Below are positions 23,201-27,933 of a stretch of DNA of 27,933 bases, piece after piece. A model generated the notes under the pieces. That model made no database searches, was not told where the DNA came from, and saw only the letters and a program-made list of their open reading frames with translations. Made by a program: the position numbers and the translations under genes. How positions within the stretch are numbered: position 1 is the stretch's first letter; every line of letters begins with the position of its first letter. This DNA comes from Prevotella sp. UBA2739 (GTDB lineage Bacteria; Bacteroidota; Bacteroidia; Bacteroidales; Bacteroidaceae). Location of the stretch: assembly GCA_002353525.1 (NCBI GenBank), contig DEJV01000038.1:7189-35121 (forward strand), read 5' to 3'.

Positions 23201-25771
23201 CACGTAGACGGGTTTGCCGTCACGCGGAAACTCCTTGTGACTCACGTAGAACCAGTCGCGGGTTTGGGTGGCAGGGCGTCGGTCGCCGAGTGTGAACACC
23301 ACGAAGGGGTGGCGCACGGTGTCGCCCTGGCAGACGGCGGTCAGCAGATAGGCACCCGAGGCTAGTTTCTGGCGGTTGTTCAAGACAACGGGCCGGTTGG
23401 AGGCTACGGTGCTTGTCAGTACCTCGCGCGCATCGGTGCCACGGGTGGCGATGGTATACTGCACGGTGCCGTCGACGGGTTGTCCCATGGCGTTCAGCAG
23501 TGTGAATGTCACTTCGTTCAGGCTGTCGCGCAACACCTTCTCGGGCAGGTCTACCTCCAGCATGCGGGGCTTGGGTCCCAGGGGCAGCGTACACTCGCCC
23601 TGCCGGGTTTCTCCGCTGCCATCGGTCACGTCGGCAGTCACCTCGAAGTTATAGTAGTTGCGCACTCCCACATAAGGCAGCTCCACGGGTACGCGCATCC
23701 GGAACGAGCCGTCGCTGCCCGTTGTTGCCGTTGCCTCCAGCAGTTTCTCGCTGCGGTTGTTGTGCGTAAAGAAGCGCCACCAGCGGAAGGCCTCCGAGCG
23801 GACTACCTTATATGCAACCTTGGCGCCCTGCACGGGCATGCCGCTATAGGTGGCAGCACGGCCCACCAGCGTCAGCGTGTCGCCATGCTGGTAGCTCACG
23901 GTGGGTTTCTCTATCTCGACGAAGAAGGTTGGCCGCTTGTATTCCTCCACGCTGAACGACAGCCTGCTGTTGCCCACCTTGATGGAGTATTGTCCGTTCA
24001 TGCCTTTGTCGGGCAGCTGGAAGTCGGCATGCACCGTCCCGTAGGTATCGGTTACGGCCGAGCGTGTCTCTATCACCTTACCCTGTGCGTTGCGCAGCTC
24101 TATCTCAACCGTCTGTCCCTCGGTAGCACGGGTGTGGATGCCTTCCTTGTTGGTCACTCCCACAGCCCCCATGTGTACGGTTTGTCCCGGCCGGTAGATG
24201 CTGCGGTCGGTGAAGATGTTGAAGAAGTGGGTGTCGCCCACCTTCCCGTCATACCTGAATGCCCCACGCATGTCCTGCTCGCGATATCCCCAGTCGGTGT
24301 CGGTATAGGCGAAGAAACGCTCCGTCTCGGGCGTGAGCGTCACCACGTACTCGCCCTTTGCGTCGCAGTCCACCGTAGTCAGCCGGCTGTCCTTCTGGCG
24401 ACGCTGCCTCATCAGGTCGATGTGTGCATGCTCCATAGGCTGTCCGGTGGTCGAGTGGACGACGGCCAGACGAGCTTTCCGCTGGGGCAGCCGTTGCATC
24501 AGCAGGGCGATGTCGCTGACGTGGAAATAGTTGTGTATGGTGTCAAGCCGCGCGTTGTCGGTGATGTAGTCAATGACATACACGCCTGCGGGCATTCCCC
24601 CTACGTAGAGCGAGTCGCTGAACACCTCGTAGCACGGGTGGGGCGCATAGGCTTTGTCAACTATCACGCGGTGGGAACCCTTCACGGCATACTGCTGCAT
24701 CACTTCGCGGTACTTCCCCGGGGTGAGCGAATACTGAATGTCCTTGCCGATGTCGATGCGGGTGATCTCCACCTTCAGGTGGGTCACGCCCTTCAACTCG
24801 GGCAGGCGCACCAGCTTGGGCTTGCCAGGCAGCACATACTCATAGCCCTGCACCACCTTCAGCCGCGGGCACTCCATCTGGTCGAGCTCATTGCGCAACT
24901 TATCGCATCGTGCATAGTTACCCCAACGGTCCACGCTGCTCTTCAGCCACTCATATCGCTGCGCGTCGGTCACATCCTTCACACGATCCATAATCTCGTA
25001 CTTCAGCAGGGCAGCCTCGCCACACTCCGTCAGATCGCCATACCGGCTGATAATCGAGTCGAGCTGGTGCAGCAGCGGGTGGTTGGCATATTCCTTATAA
25101 TAATAGGAATAGCGGTTTTCCCTGATCACCTCTACGGCAGCCATCATGGCAGCCTTGCGGCGCTTGGGCTGCGCGTTGTAGCAACGGCTCATCACCTCGG
25201 GCATGTGGGCCTCGTGGGCAATCAGGCTCAGCAGGTCGTGACCGTAGATGTCGCCAAAGTCACGCTGCTTCACGAGCGGCTCATAGGCCGATGCCTTGGT
25301 CTTACTGAGCAGCAGCGGGTCGGCCAGGGCCTGCTTGTAGTAGTAAGACGACGCGTGTGGTGCCATCTGGCTCAACTCCCTGTTGTTGGCGATGGCCTTG
25401 CCCACCACAGCCTGATAGACAGCCTTCAGCACGGGCTTGCGCTGCGCGTCAGCCTTATCGAGCAACCGCTTGAAGGCAGGTTTCAACGAGTCGGGCGCAA
25501 TGGCACACTTTGCCTGGATGATCAGCAGCTCGGCCTTCATCAGGTGCCCGTAGGCTTTCTCTTTCTGTGCCTTGCTGACGATTTTCTCCAGACATTCTAT
25601 CTCTGTGCGGGGTTTGTCGGCCTTCCGGGCGTTCTCCACGTCCGTCCATAACTGTTGCAGACTCTGTGCATGGGCCACAGGCGCCAGCACCATCATCACG
25701 AGCACCACGAGTGGTCGCAACACCCCCCGCAACGGGCGGTTCCATATACTTGATAAATGTTCTTTCTTCAT
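20222..25771 (-). CDS. Alpha-2-macroglobulin family protein, exported, thioester-less
   Basis: Very large envelope protein of 1849 residues from the ATG at 25771, with a signal peptide ending VLAPVAHAQ (about residue 35). Bacterial relatives protect the periplasm by trapping proteases or act in surface assembly. The N-terminal third is helical. An MG2 signature, NIFTDRSIYRPGQTVHMGAV, is near residue 520, followed by further MG beta-domains (TFFVEIEKPTVSYQHGDTL). The A2M core ETAFFYPALTTDATGRIALR is near residue 1100 with LPEAVTTWRFMGLAHDRDM. Where relatives carry the CxEQ thioester there is instead PAVAADPSDNAISLAATYYA (near 1320), so covalent trapping is not expected. The frame continues upstream to 26050 through a repeat element, but the signal peptide and promoter fix the start at 25771. 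Its partner is unknown; no penicillin-binding protein 1C gene is adjacent. Confidence 0.9.
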   Translation of the reverse strand: MKKEHLSSIWNRPLRGVLRPLVVLVMMVLAPVAHAQSLQQLWTDVENARKADKPRTEIECLEKIVSKAQKEKAYGHLMKAELLIIQAKCAIAPDSLKPAFKRLLDKADAQRKPVLKAVYQAVVGKAIANNRELSQMAPHASSYYYKQALADPLLLSKTKASAYEPLVKQRDFGDIYGHDLLSLIAHEAHMPEVMSRCYNAQPKRRKAAMMAAVEVIRENRYSYYYKEYANHPLLHQLDSIISRYGDLTECGEAALLKYEIMDRVKDVTDAQRYEWLKSSVDRWGNYARCDKLRNELDQMECPRLKVVQGYEYVLPGKPKLVRLPELKGVTHLKVEITRIDIGKDIQYSLTPGKYREVMQQYAVKGSHRVIVDKAYAPHPCYEVFSDSLYVGGMPAGVYVIDYITDNARLDTIHNYFHVSDIALLMQRLPQRKARLAVVHSTTGQPMEHAHIDLMRQRRQKDSRLTTVDCDAKGEYVVTLTPETERFFAYTDTDWGYREQDMRGAFRYDGKVGDTHFFNIFTDRSIYRPGQTVHMGAVGVTNKEGIHTRATEGQTVEIELRNAQGKVIETRSAVTDTYGTVHADFQLPDKGMNGQYSIKVGNSRLSFSVEEYKRPTFFVEIEKPTVSYQHGDTLTLVGRAATYSGMPVQGAKVAYKVVRSEAFRWWRFFTHNNRSEKLLEATATTGSDGSFRMRVPVELPYVGVRNYYNFEVTADVTDGSGETRQGECTLPLGPKPRMLEVDLPEKVLRDSLNEVTFTLLNAMGQPVDGTVQYTIATRGTDAREVLTSTVASNRPVVLNNRQKLASGAYLLTAVCQGDTVRHPFVVFTLGDRRPATQTRDWFYVSHKEFPRDGKPVYVQVGSSDADVHVLYTIISGQKVLDMGHIELNNSVETLALPYKNDYGEGISVALCWMKDTTFYHHEAVVSRPLPQKELKMEWTTFRDKLTPGQKETWTLRVSHPDGRPANAQLMATLYDKSLDQIKAHQWQFDLRLRQHTPSSEWAMGHIYHMSDTEKPWLKERDVKKLLFDSFDADAFRLDGYGLGMRILESRAAFGTPLAVDGRRVPTGDDEAAMSSGASGAEETPAAPTAVTPRTNLNETAFFYPALTTDATGRIALRFTLPEAVTTWRFMGLAHDRDMRIGLLQGEAVAAKTVMVQPHLPRFIRHNDDAIITTRLVNTSANSVGGQTLIELVDPATDKVLWRQQQPFSVGPGTTTTVAYNLSAFTHSEQARTVGHPLICRITAQGKGFSDGEQHYLPLLPDVEMVTNTRVITQHAAGREEIDLKKLFDERGSEAALTIEYTENPAWMMVQALPAVAADPSDNAISLAATYYANSIARWLLNASPTIKRTLQQWHDNAQKGNEASLTSELQKNPELRDILLEETPWVLDAQNDSENMRQLADYYDDERLNSQLNTIAGRLRQLQQADGGFAWMTGMSASDYATQAVARTLARLHSLVGSKVQSDNVLNRAMTYLDHSATAEMRAMLMTELNTGKRCYPSEFLIDYLYILALTGAPASDLTDFVVSRLKEMTSELTIYGKAAGAVVLAHFGETAAAREFLESMIEYSVCTDEMGRYFDTRRAYTSWFDYKIPTSVACIEAMKRVDATANQLYIEQMQRWLLNEKRTQAWDTPVNSVNAVYAFLKDNVQSLETTGTPAQLAIDGQPVATPAAMAGTGYVKTTVAADGHRQLTVTKTSQGTSWGAVYAQFLQPVADISATQSGLTIRREVVSVNGKAVSNASPALSLKVGDRISIRITIVADRDYDFVQVADRRAACLEPVEQLSGWKKGCYVSPRDHATHYFYDMLRKGTHQMVTDYYVDRAGSYQSGTITLQCAYAPAFGARDKAITFHVGE

Positions 25772-25801
25772 ATCTTTCAGATTTTTAATCCATACCAATG
25801 G

Positions 25802-25833
25802 CAAATATAATAAAAAAAATCCACACCCCCAAA
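25802..25833 (-). promoter_or_regulatory. Predicted promoter of the alpha-2-macroglobulin gene
   Basis: On the minus strand TTTG (25833-25830) and TATATTTG (25809-25802) are exactly 20 bases apart, a full consensus match. The leader is about 25 bases. Confidence 0.82.
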
Positions 25834-25865
25834 AGTTTGCTATGCTTTTTTCAGAAAAAGCCAAC

Positions 25866-26114
25866 GCATCCTCCATTCTCCATCCTCCATTCTCAATTAA
25901 TTGAAGTTTCGGAGGTACGAAGGTACGAGGGTACGGAGGTACGAGAATACACTTGTCTTCGTCATCAGCAGTTCCAAAGATCTCAGCGAGCGAGACTAAT
26001 CTCGCACCTTCGCACCCTCGTACCCTCGACCCTCGCACCCACGTACCCACGTACCCACGTACCCTCGCACCCTCGAAAAAATGATGTATAACATCCGAAA
26101 CTTGAGTCGATTAA
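25866..26114. repeat. Inverted word-array element between the A2M gene and queD
   Basis: The gene-free stretch 25834-26116 is mostly repeat. A CATCCTCCATTCTC-type word array (25866-25894) leads into AATTAATTGAAGTTTCGG (25895-25912). Then come GGTACGAGG-type units in one orientation (25911-25940), a unique core of about 55 bases containing the hairpin GCGAGACTAATCTCGC, and the same words inverted as ACCCTCGCACCCACGTACCC-type units (about 26003-26076). It closes with CCGAAACTTGAGTCGATTAA (26095-26114), the inverse of the left end motif. The queD promoter begins two bases later. Confidence 0.75.
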
Positions 26115-26116
26115 AA

Positions 26117-26148
26117 TTTGGTTGTTTGCTCATTTTTATGTACCTTTG
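26117..26148 (+). promoter_or_regulatory. Predicted promoter of the queD-queE operon
   Basis: TTTG at 26117-26120 and TACCTTTG at 26141-26148 are exactly 20 bases apart, a full consensus match. The leader to queD is about 150 bases and contains a small ORF. Confidence 0.8.
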
Positions 26149-26175
26149 CCCCCGAAAATAAACATAACTGAAAAA

Positions 26176-26295
26176 ATGATAAGAATTTTTTCCCTAACTA
26201 TCCTTACGATAGCAGCTTTTTTCCTTGAATCATCATCACGTTGCTTCATCGAATCTGGCTGTCAAGGAATTTGTTCTTACGGCTTAAATTCGTAG
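26176..26295 (+). CDS. Candidate 39-residue small protein or leader peptide upstream of queD
   Basis: An ATG about 25 bases below the promoter opens a frame of 39 codons ending at TAG (26293-26295). The N-terminus is signal-like (MIRIFSLTILTIAAFFLESS), followed by a short tail with three cysteines (C23, C29, C33) ending CSYGLNS. Its stop overlaps the strong Shine-Dalgarno-like AGGAGGA (26294-26300) of queD, so the two would be coupled. It is too short for family recognition. It may be a secreted micro-protein, a regulatory leader peptide, or chance; no known riboswitch pattern was seen in the leader. Confidence 0.4.
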   Translation: MIRIFSLTILTIAAFFLESSSRCFIESGCQGICSYGLNS

Positions 26296-26307
26296 GAGGA
26301 AACGAAG

Positions 26308-26673
26308 ATGATATACTGTATCTCAAAGAAAATGGAGGTGGCAGGATGCCACCAGCTGTCGTTGCCATACGCCAGCAAGTGCAGTCGCATGCATGGTCAC
26401 AACTGGAACATTACCGTGTTTTTGGCATCGCGCGAGGTGAATGCCGAGGGCATGGTGGTCGATTTCAAGCGCATCAAGGAGAAGGTGCACGGCTATCTGG
26501 ACCACGGCAATTTCAACGAGTTGCTGCCCTTCAACCCCACCGCCGAGAACATTGCCGCGTGGGTGGTAGAGCAGTTCCCCCAGTGCTACAAGGCCATCGT
26601 AGAGGAGTCCAACGGCAACACCGCCCAGGCCTACGACGACCAGTTCCCTATCGATGCACGTTATTTAATGTAA
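26308..26673 (+). CDS. queD: 6-carboxy-5,6,7,8-tetrahydropterin synthase
   Basis: Zinc enzyme of the 7-deazaguanine (preQ0/queuosine) pathway that converts dihydroneopterin triphosphate to 6-carboxytetrahydropterin in the cytoplasm. The 121-residue length is normal. The zinc ligands are H15 (AGCHQLSL), H29 and H31 (MHGHNW); the catalytic cysteine is C25 in SKCSRMHGH. VVDFKRIKEKV, LDHGNFNELLPFNPTAENIA (D65, H66) and VEESNGNTAQAYD complete the family pattern. It has an unusually good AGGAGGA ribosome site eight bases upstream, rare among genes in this window. queE starts seven bases after its stop. Confidence 0.95.
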   Translation: MIYCISKKMEVAGCHQLSLPYASKCSRMHGHNWNITVFLASREVNAEGMVVDFKRIKEKVHGYLDHGNFNELLPFNPTAENIAAWVVEQFPQCYKAIVEESNGNTAQAYDDQFPIDARYLM

Positions 26674-26680
26674 GAGCAAC

Positions 26681-27295
26681 ATGGACAAGCAATATCGCAT
26701 CAACGAGATATTCTACTCGCTGCAGGGCGAGGGACGCCACACAGGGCGTGCGGCCGTCTTCATCCGCTTCAGCGGCTGCAACCTGCGCTGTCCTTTCTGC
26801 GACACCGACTTTAGTGAGCATCGCCTGATGACAGCTGACCAGATAATTCGTCGGGTCAGCAAGTGGAAGGGCTGCGGATTCGTGGTGCTCACCGGCGGAG
26901 AGCCCACCCTGCAGGCCGACGAGGCGCTCGTCGAGAAGCTCCACCGCGAGGGATTCTATGTGGCCATGGAGACCAACGGCACCCGCCCCGTGCCCAAAAA
27001 CATCGACTGGGTGACCATTTCGCCGAAGAACTGTTTCGTGAACAAAGACCAGAAACTCGTAGCCTACAAACTTGTGACCGACAAGGTGGACGAGATGAAG
27101 GTAGTGTTTGATGGCATCCACGACCCCAAGCCCTATAGCAAGGTAGGCACCAAAGCCTATCTCTGTCTGCAGCCATGCGATACGGGCGACAACGACCGCA
27201 ACCAGCTGGTCATCCAGCAGTGCGTGGCCTATATTCAGAAGCACCCTCAGTGGCATCTCTCGCTACAAACGCATAAGTATCTGAACATCAGATAA
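26681..27295 (+). CDS. queE: 7-carboxy-7-deazaguanine synthase (radical SAM)
   Basis: Radical S-adenosylmethionine enzyme that rearranges the QueD product to 7-carboxy-7-deazaguanine. It has 204 residues. The start INEIFYSLQGEGRHTGRAAV is the QueE signature, followed by the cluster motif C33-x3-C37-x2-C40 in GCNLRCPFCDTDF. VLTGGEPTLQ and METNGTRPVP supply SAM-binding positions, and ISPKNCFVNKD and HKYLNIR close the fold. It forms an operon with queD and is followed 35 bases later by a terminator. queC, queF and tgt are not in the window. Confidence 0.95.
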   Translation: MDKQYRINEIFYSLQGEGRHTGRAAVFIRFSGCNLRCPFCDTDFSEHRLMTADQIIRRVSKWKGCGFVVLTGGEPTLQADEALVEKLHREGFYVAMETNGTRPVPKNIDWVTISPKNCFVNKDQKLVAYKLVTDKVDEMKVVFDGIHDPKPYSKVGTKAYLCLQPCDTGDNDRNQLVIQQCVAYIQKHPQWHLSLQTHKYLNIR

Positions 27296-27329
27296 AGCAA
27301 TAACATAGAAGTTGATCCAAATATATCTT

Positions 27330-27358
27330 AAATGCAGTCAGAAATGGCTGCATTTTTT
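27330..27358 (+). terminator. Intrinsic terminator after queE
   Basis: The stem AAATGCAGTC (27330-27339) pairs with GGCTGCATTT (27346-27355) (one G-T pair) around the loop AGAAAT, followed by a T run to 27358. Confidence 0.82.
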
Positions 27359-27376
27359 GCATTTCCCGCTTAGAAA

Positions 27377-27558
27377 TTCAGAAATTCAGAATTCAGAAAT
27401 TCAGAAAATAGAATTTTCAATTTCAGGATATTTGTTTCATACATATATTATTTATATATAAATATTATAATATTTATATATAAATAAAATAACTTATTGC
27501 AACAATGTAGAGATAAAATAATGCTAAATTCTGAATTTCTGAATTCTGAATTTCTGAA
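27377..27558. repeat. Perfect 30-bp inverted repeat made of ATTCAGAA words, with AT-rich core
   Basis: Left arm 27377-27406 and right arm 27529-27558 are exact inverse copies (30 of 30), each built from TTCAGAA and ATTCAG words. The 122-base core is almost pure A/T and contains a perfect 40-bp palindrome at 27448-27487. No gene is seen. Confidence 0.92.
27448..27487. repeat. 40-bp perfect AT palindrome
   Basis: Centred between 27467 and 27468, reading TTATTTATATATAAATATTA on the left half with its exact inverse on the right. It could extrude as a cruciform or bind a dimeric protein. Confidence 0.88.
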
Positions 27559-27571
27559 CGGGGGGTGTCAC

Positions 27572-27609
27572 ATTCGCTCGGTCAGATTTACAAATCCGAC
27601 CGAGCGAAT
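27572..27609. repeat. 38-nt hairpin with ATTCGCTCGGTC stem
   Basis: ATTCGCTCGGTC (27572-27583) pairs with GACCGAGCGAAT (27598-27609). After one mismatch, GATTT pairs with AAATC, leaving a two-base loop. It is not followed by a T run, so it is more like a dispersed palindromic repeat than a terminator. Confidence 0.8.
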
Positions 27610-27622
27610 AGTTTTCAAAATA

Positions 27623-27880
27623 ATTGATTGAAGTTTCGGGAGTCACAAAGAACGGCCTGAAAGGCCAATGAGCCCACAGCCCAGGGCAACACCCTGGGTA
27701 AACTAGGCGTCTTCTCTCGCCCTGTAAGGGCAAAAGCCCAACGGTAGGAGAGGGCTTTTGCCTTTACAAGGCGTTTTCTTTTCCGCTCAACACCCAGGGT
27801 GTTACCCTGGGCTAGATGCTCATTGCCCCTTCGGGGCGCTACTGCCCTGAGATTCTGTTACTTCCGAAACTCCAATCAAT
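27623..27880. repeat. 258-bp imperfect palindromic (MITE-like) element
   Basis: The ends are inverse copies over 21 bases with two mismatches (ATTGATTGAAGTTTCGG at the left; CCGAAACTCCAATCAAT at the right). Nested inside are AATGAGC/GCTCATT, paired CCCAGGG...CCCTGGG hairpins on both sides, and a central stem CGCCCTGTAAGGGCAAAAGC (27718 onward) with its near-inverse (27752-27773) around a 12-base loop. There is no transposase or credible ORF. Its left end motif recurs at 25895-25912. Confidence 0.85.
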
Positions 27881-27899
27881 TATCAATTATCAATTCAAT
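27873..27899. repeat. 7-bp TCAATTA-type array at the right edge of the 258-bp element
   Basis: CAATCAATTATCAATTATCA and a final unit overlap and extend beyond the right end of the palindromic element. This is the same word as in the intergenic arrays at 2380, 13998, 15421 and 18951. Nothing is recognised in 27900-27933. Confidence 0.75.
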
Positions 27900-27933
27900 A
27901 AATTACTGCATTCCTCGTGGGTCTTCGACAAAT

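Noticed and set aside
23480..25651. A 723-codon open frame on the plus strand opposite the A2M gene
   Set aside because: It is fully antisense to a gene with clear domains, signal peptide and promoter; its translation is rich in His, Leu and Val from reverse-complement codon bias and has no recognisable domain.
25772..26050. N-terminal extension of the A2M frame through the repeat element
   Set aside because: It would remove the signal peptide from the N-terminus and put the consensus promoter inside the gene; the extension encodes repeat-derived sequence.
26149..26307. preQ1 riboswitch in the queD leader
   Set aside because: I could not find the class I or II core elements (a C-rich loop with an A-rich tail pairing near the ribosome site) in this leader; a covariance-model search could overrule this.
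27524..27733. A 69-codon minus-strand frame over the terminal repeats
   Set aside because: It is made of three unrelated repeat elements (ATTCAGAA words, hairpin, palindrome) and has no start signal or domain.
27623..27880. Insertion sequence
   Set aside because: There is no open frame for a transposase between the inverted ends; it is at most a non-autonomous element.

Overview
The window looks like a chromosomal segment from a Bacteroidota bacterium, most likely order Bacteroidales and plausibly a Prevotella-type organism. The lineage call is inference. It rests on repeated matches to the Bacteroidota sigma-ABfr promoter pattern (TTTG, 19-20 bases, TAnnTTTG) in front of genes, weak use of Shine-Dalgarno sites, a separate lutA/lutB/lutC lactate operon, a sigma factor paired with a protein that joins an anti-sigma-like end to a beta-barrel, and large numbers of short-word intergenic repeats. 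No rRNA, tRNA, phage, IS transposase or CRISPR array was seen.

Layout, left to right. Positions 1-4874 are on the minus strand: the 5' part of ilvE, with its own promoter, preceded by a tight operon of a GH43-like hydrolase, an S8 (subtilisin) protease, xseA and xseB. A divergent promoter pair at 4898-4967 separates these from a plus-strand M15 peptidase and an AraC-type regulator. Next come a 12-copy 16-bp tandem array, a terminator, and a plus-strand run of eight genes (6768-13283): MATE transporter, cytidylate-kinase-like protein, YfcE-type phosphodiesterase, rfbB, a sigma region-4-like small protein, purT, an FdtA-type sugar ketoisomerase and a FemAB/GNAT-type acyltransferase. A strong bidirectional terminator at 13349-13392 closes it.

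From 13407 to 19636 the minus strand carries lutABC (L-lactate oxidation), then an envelope-signalling operon of a lipoprotein, an ECF sigma factor and a predicted protein spanning both membranes (cytoplasmic anti-sigma-like end, inner-membrane helix, charged repeat linker, outer-membrane barrel), and a second LUD-domain protein with a cysteine cluster. A small two-helix membrane protein (plus) lies tail to tail with a giant alpha-2-macroglobulin-family protein (minus, 20222-25771) that lacks the thioester motif. A repeat-rich intergenic region leads to queD and queE (7-deazaguanine/queuosine pathway). The last 640 bases hold a terminator and a mosaic of nested inverted repeats with no credible gene.

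The two points most worth a second look are the sigma / dual-membrane anti-sigma operon and the intergenic repeats. Several short-word arrays (7-bp TAATTGA-type, 16-bp GGATGCGAGG-type, ATTCAGAA-type, GGTACGAGG-type) sit directly against stop codons or form inverted arms. Two inverted-repeat elements share a terminal TTGAAGTTTCGG motif.
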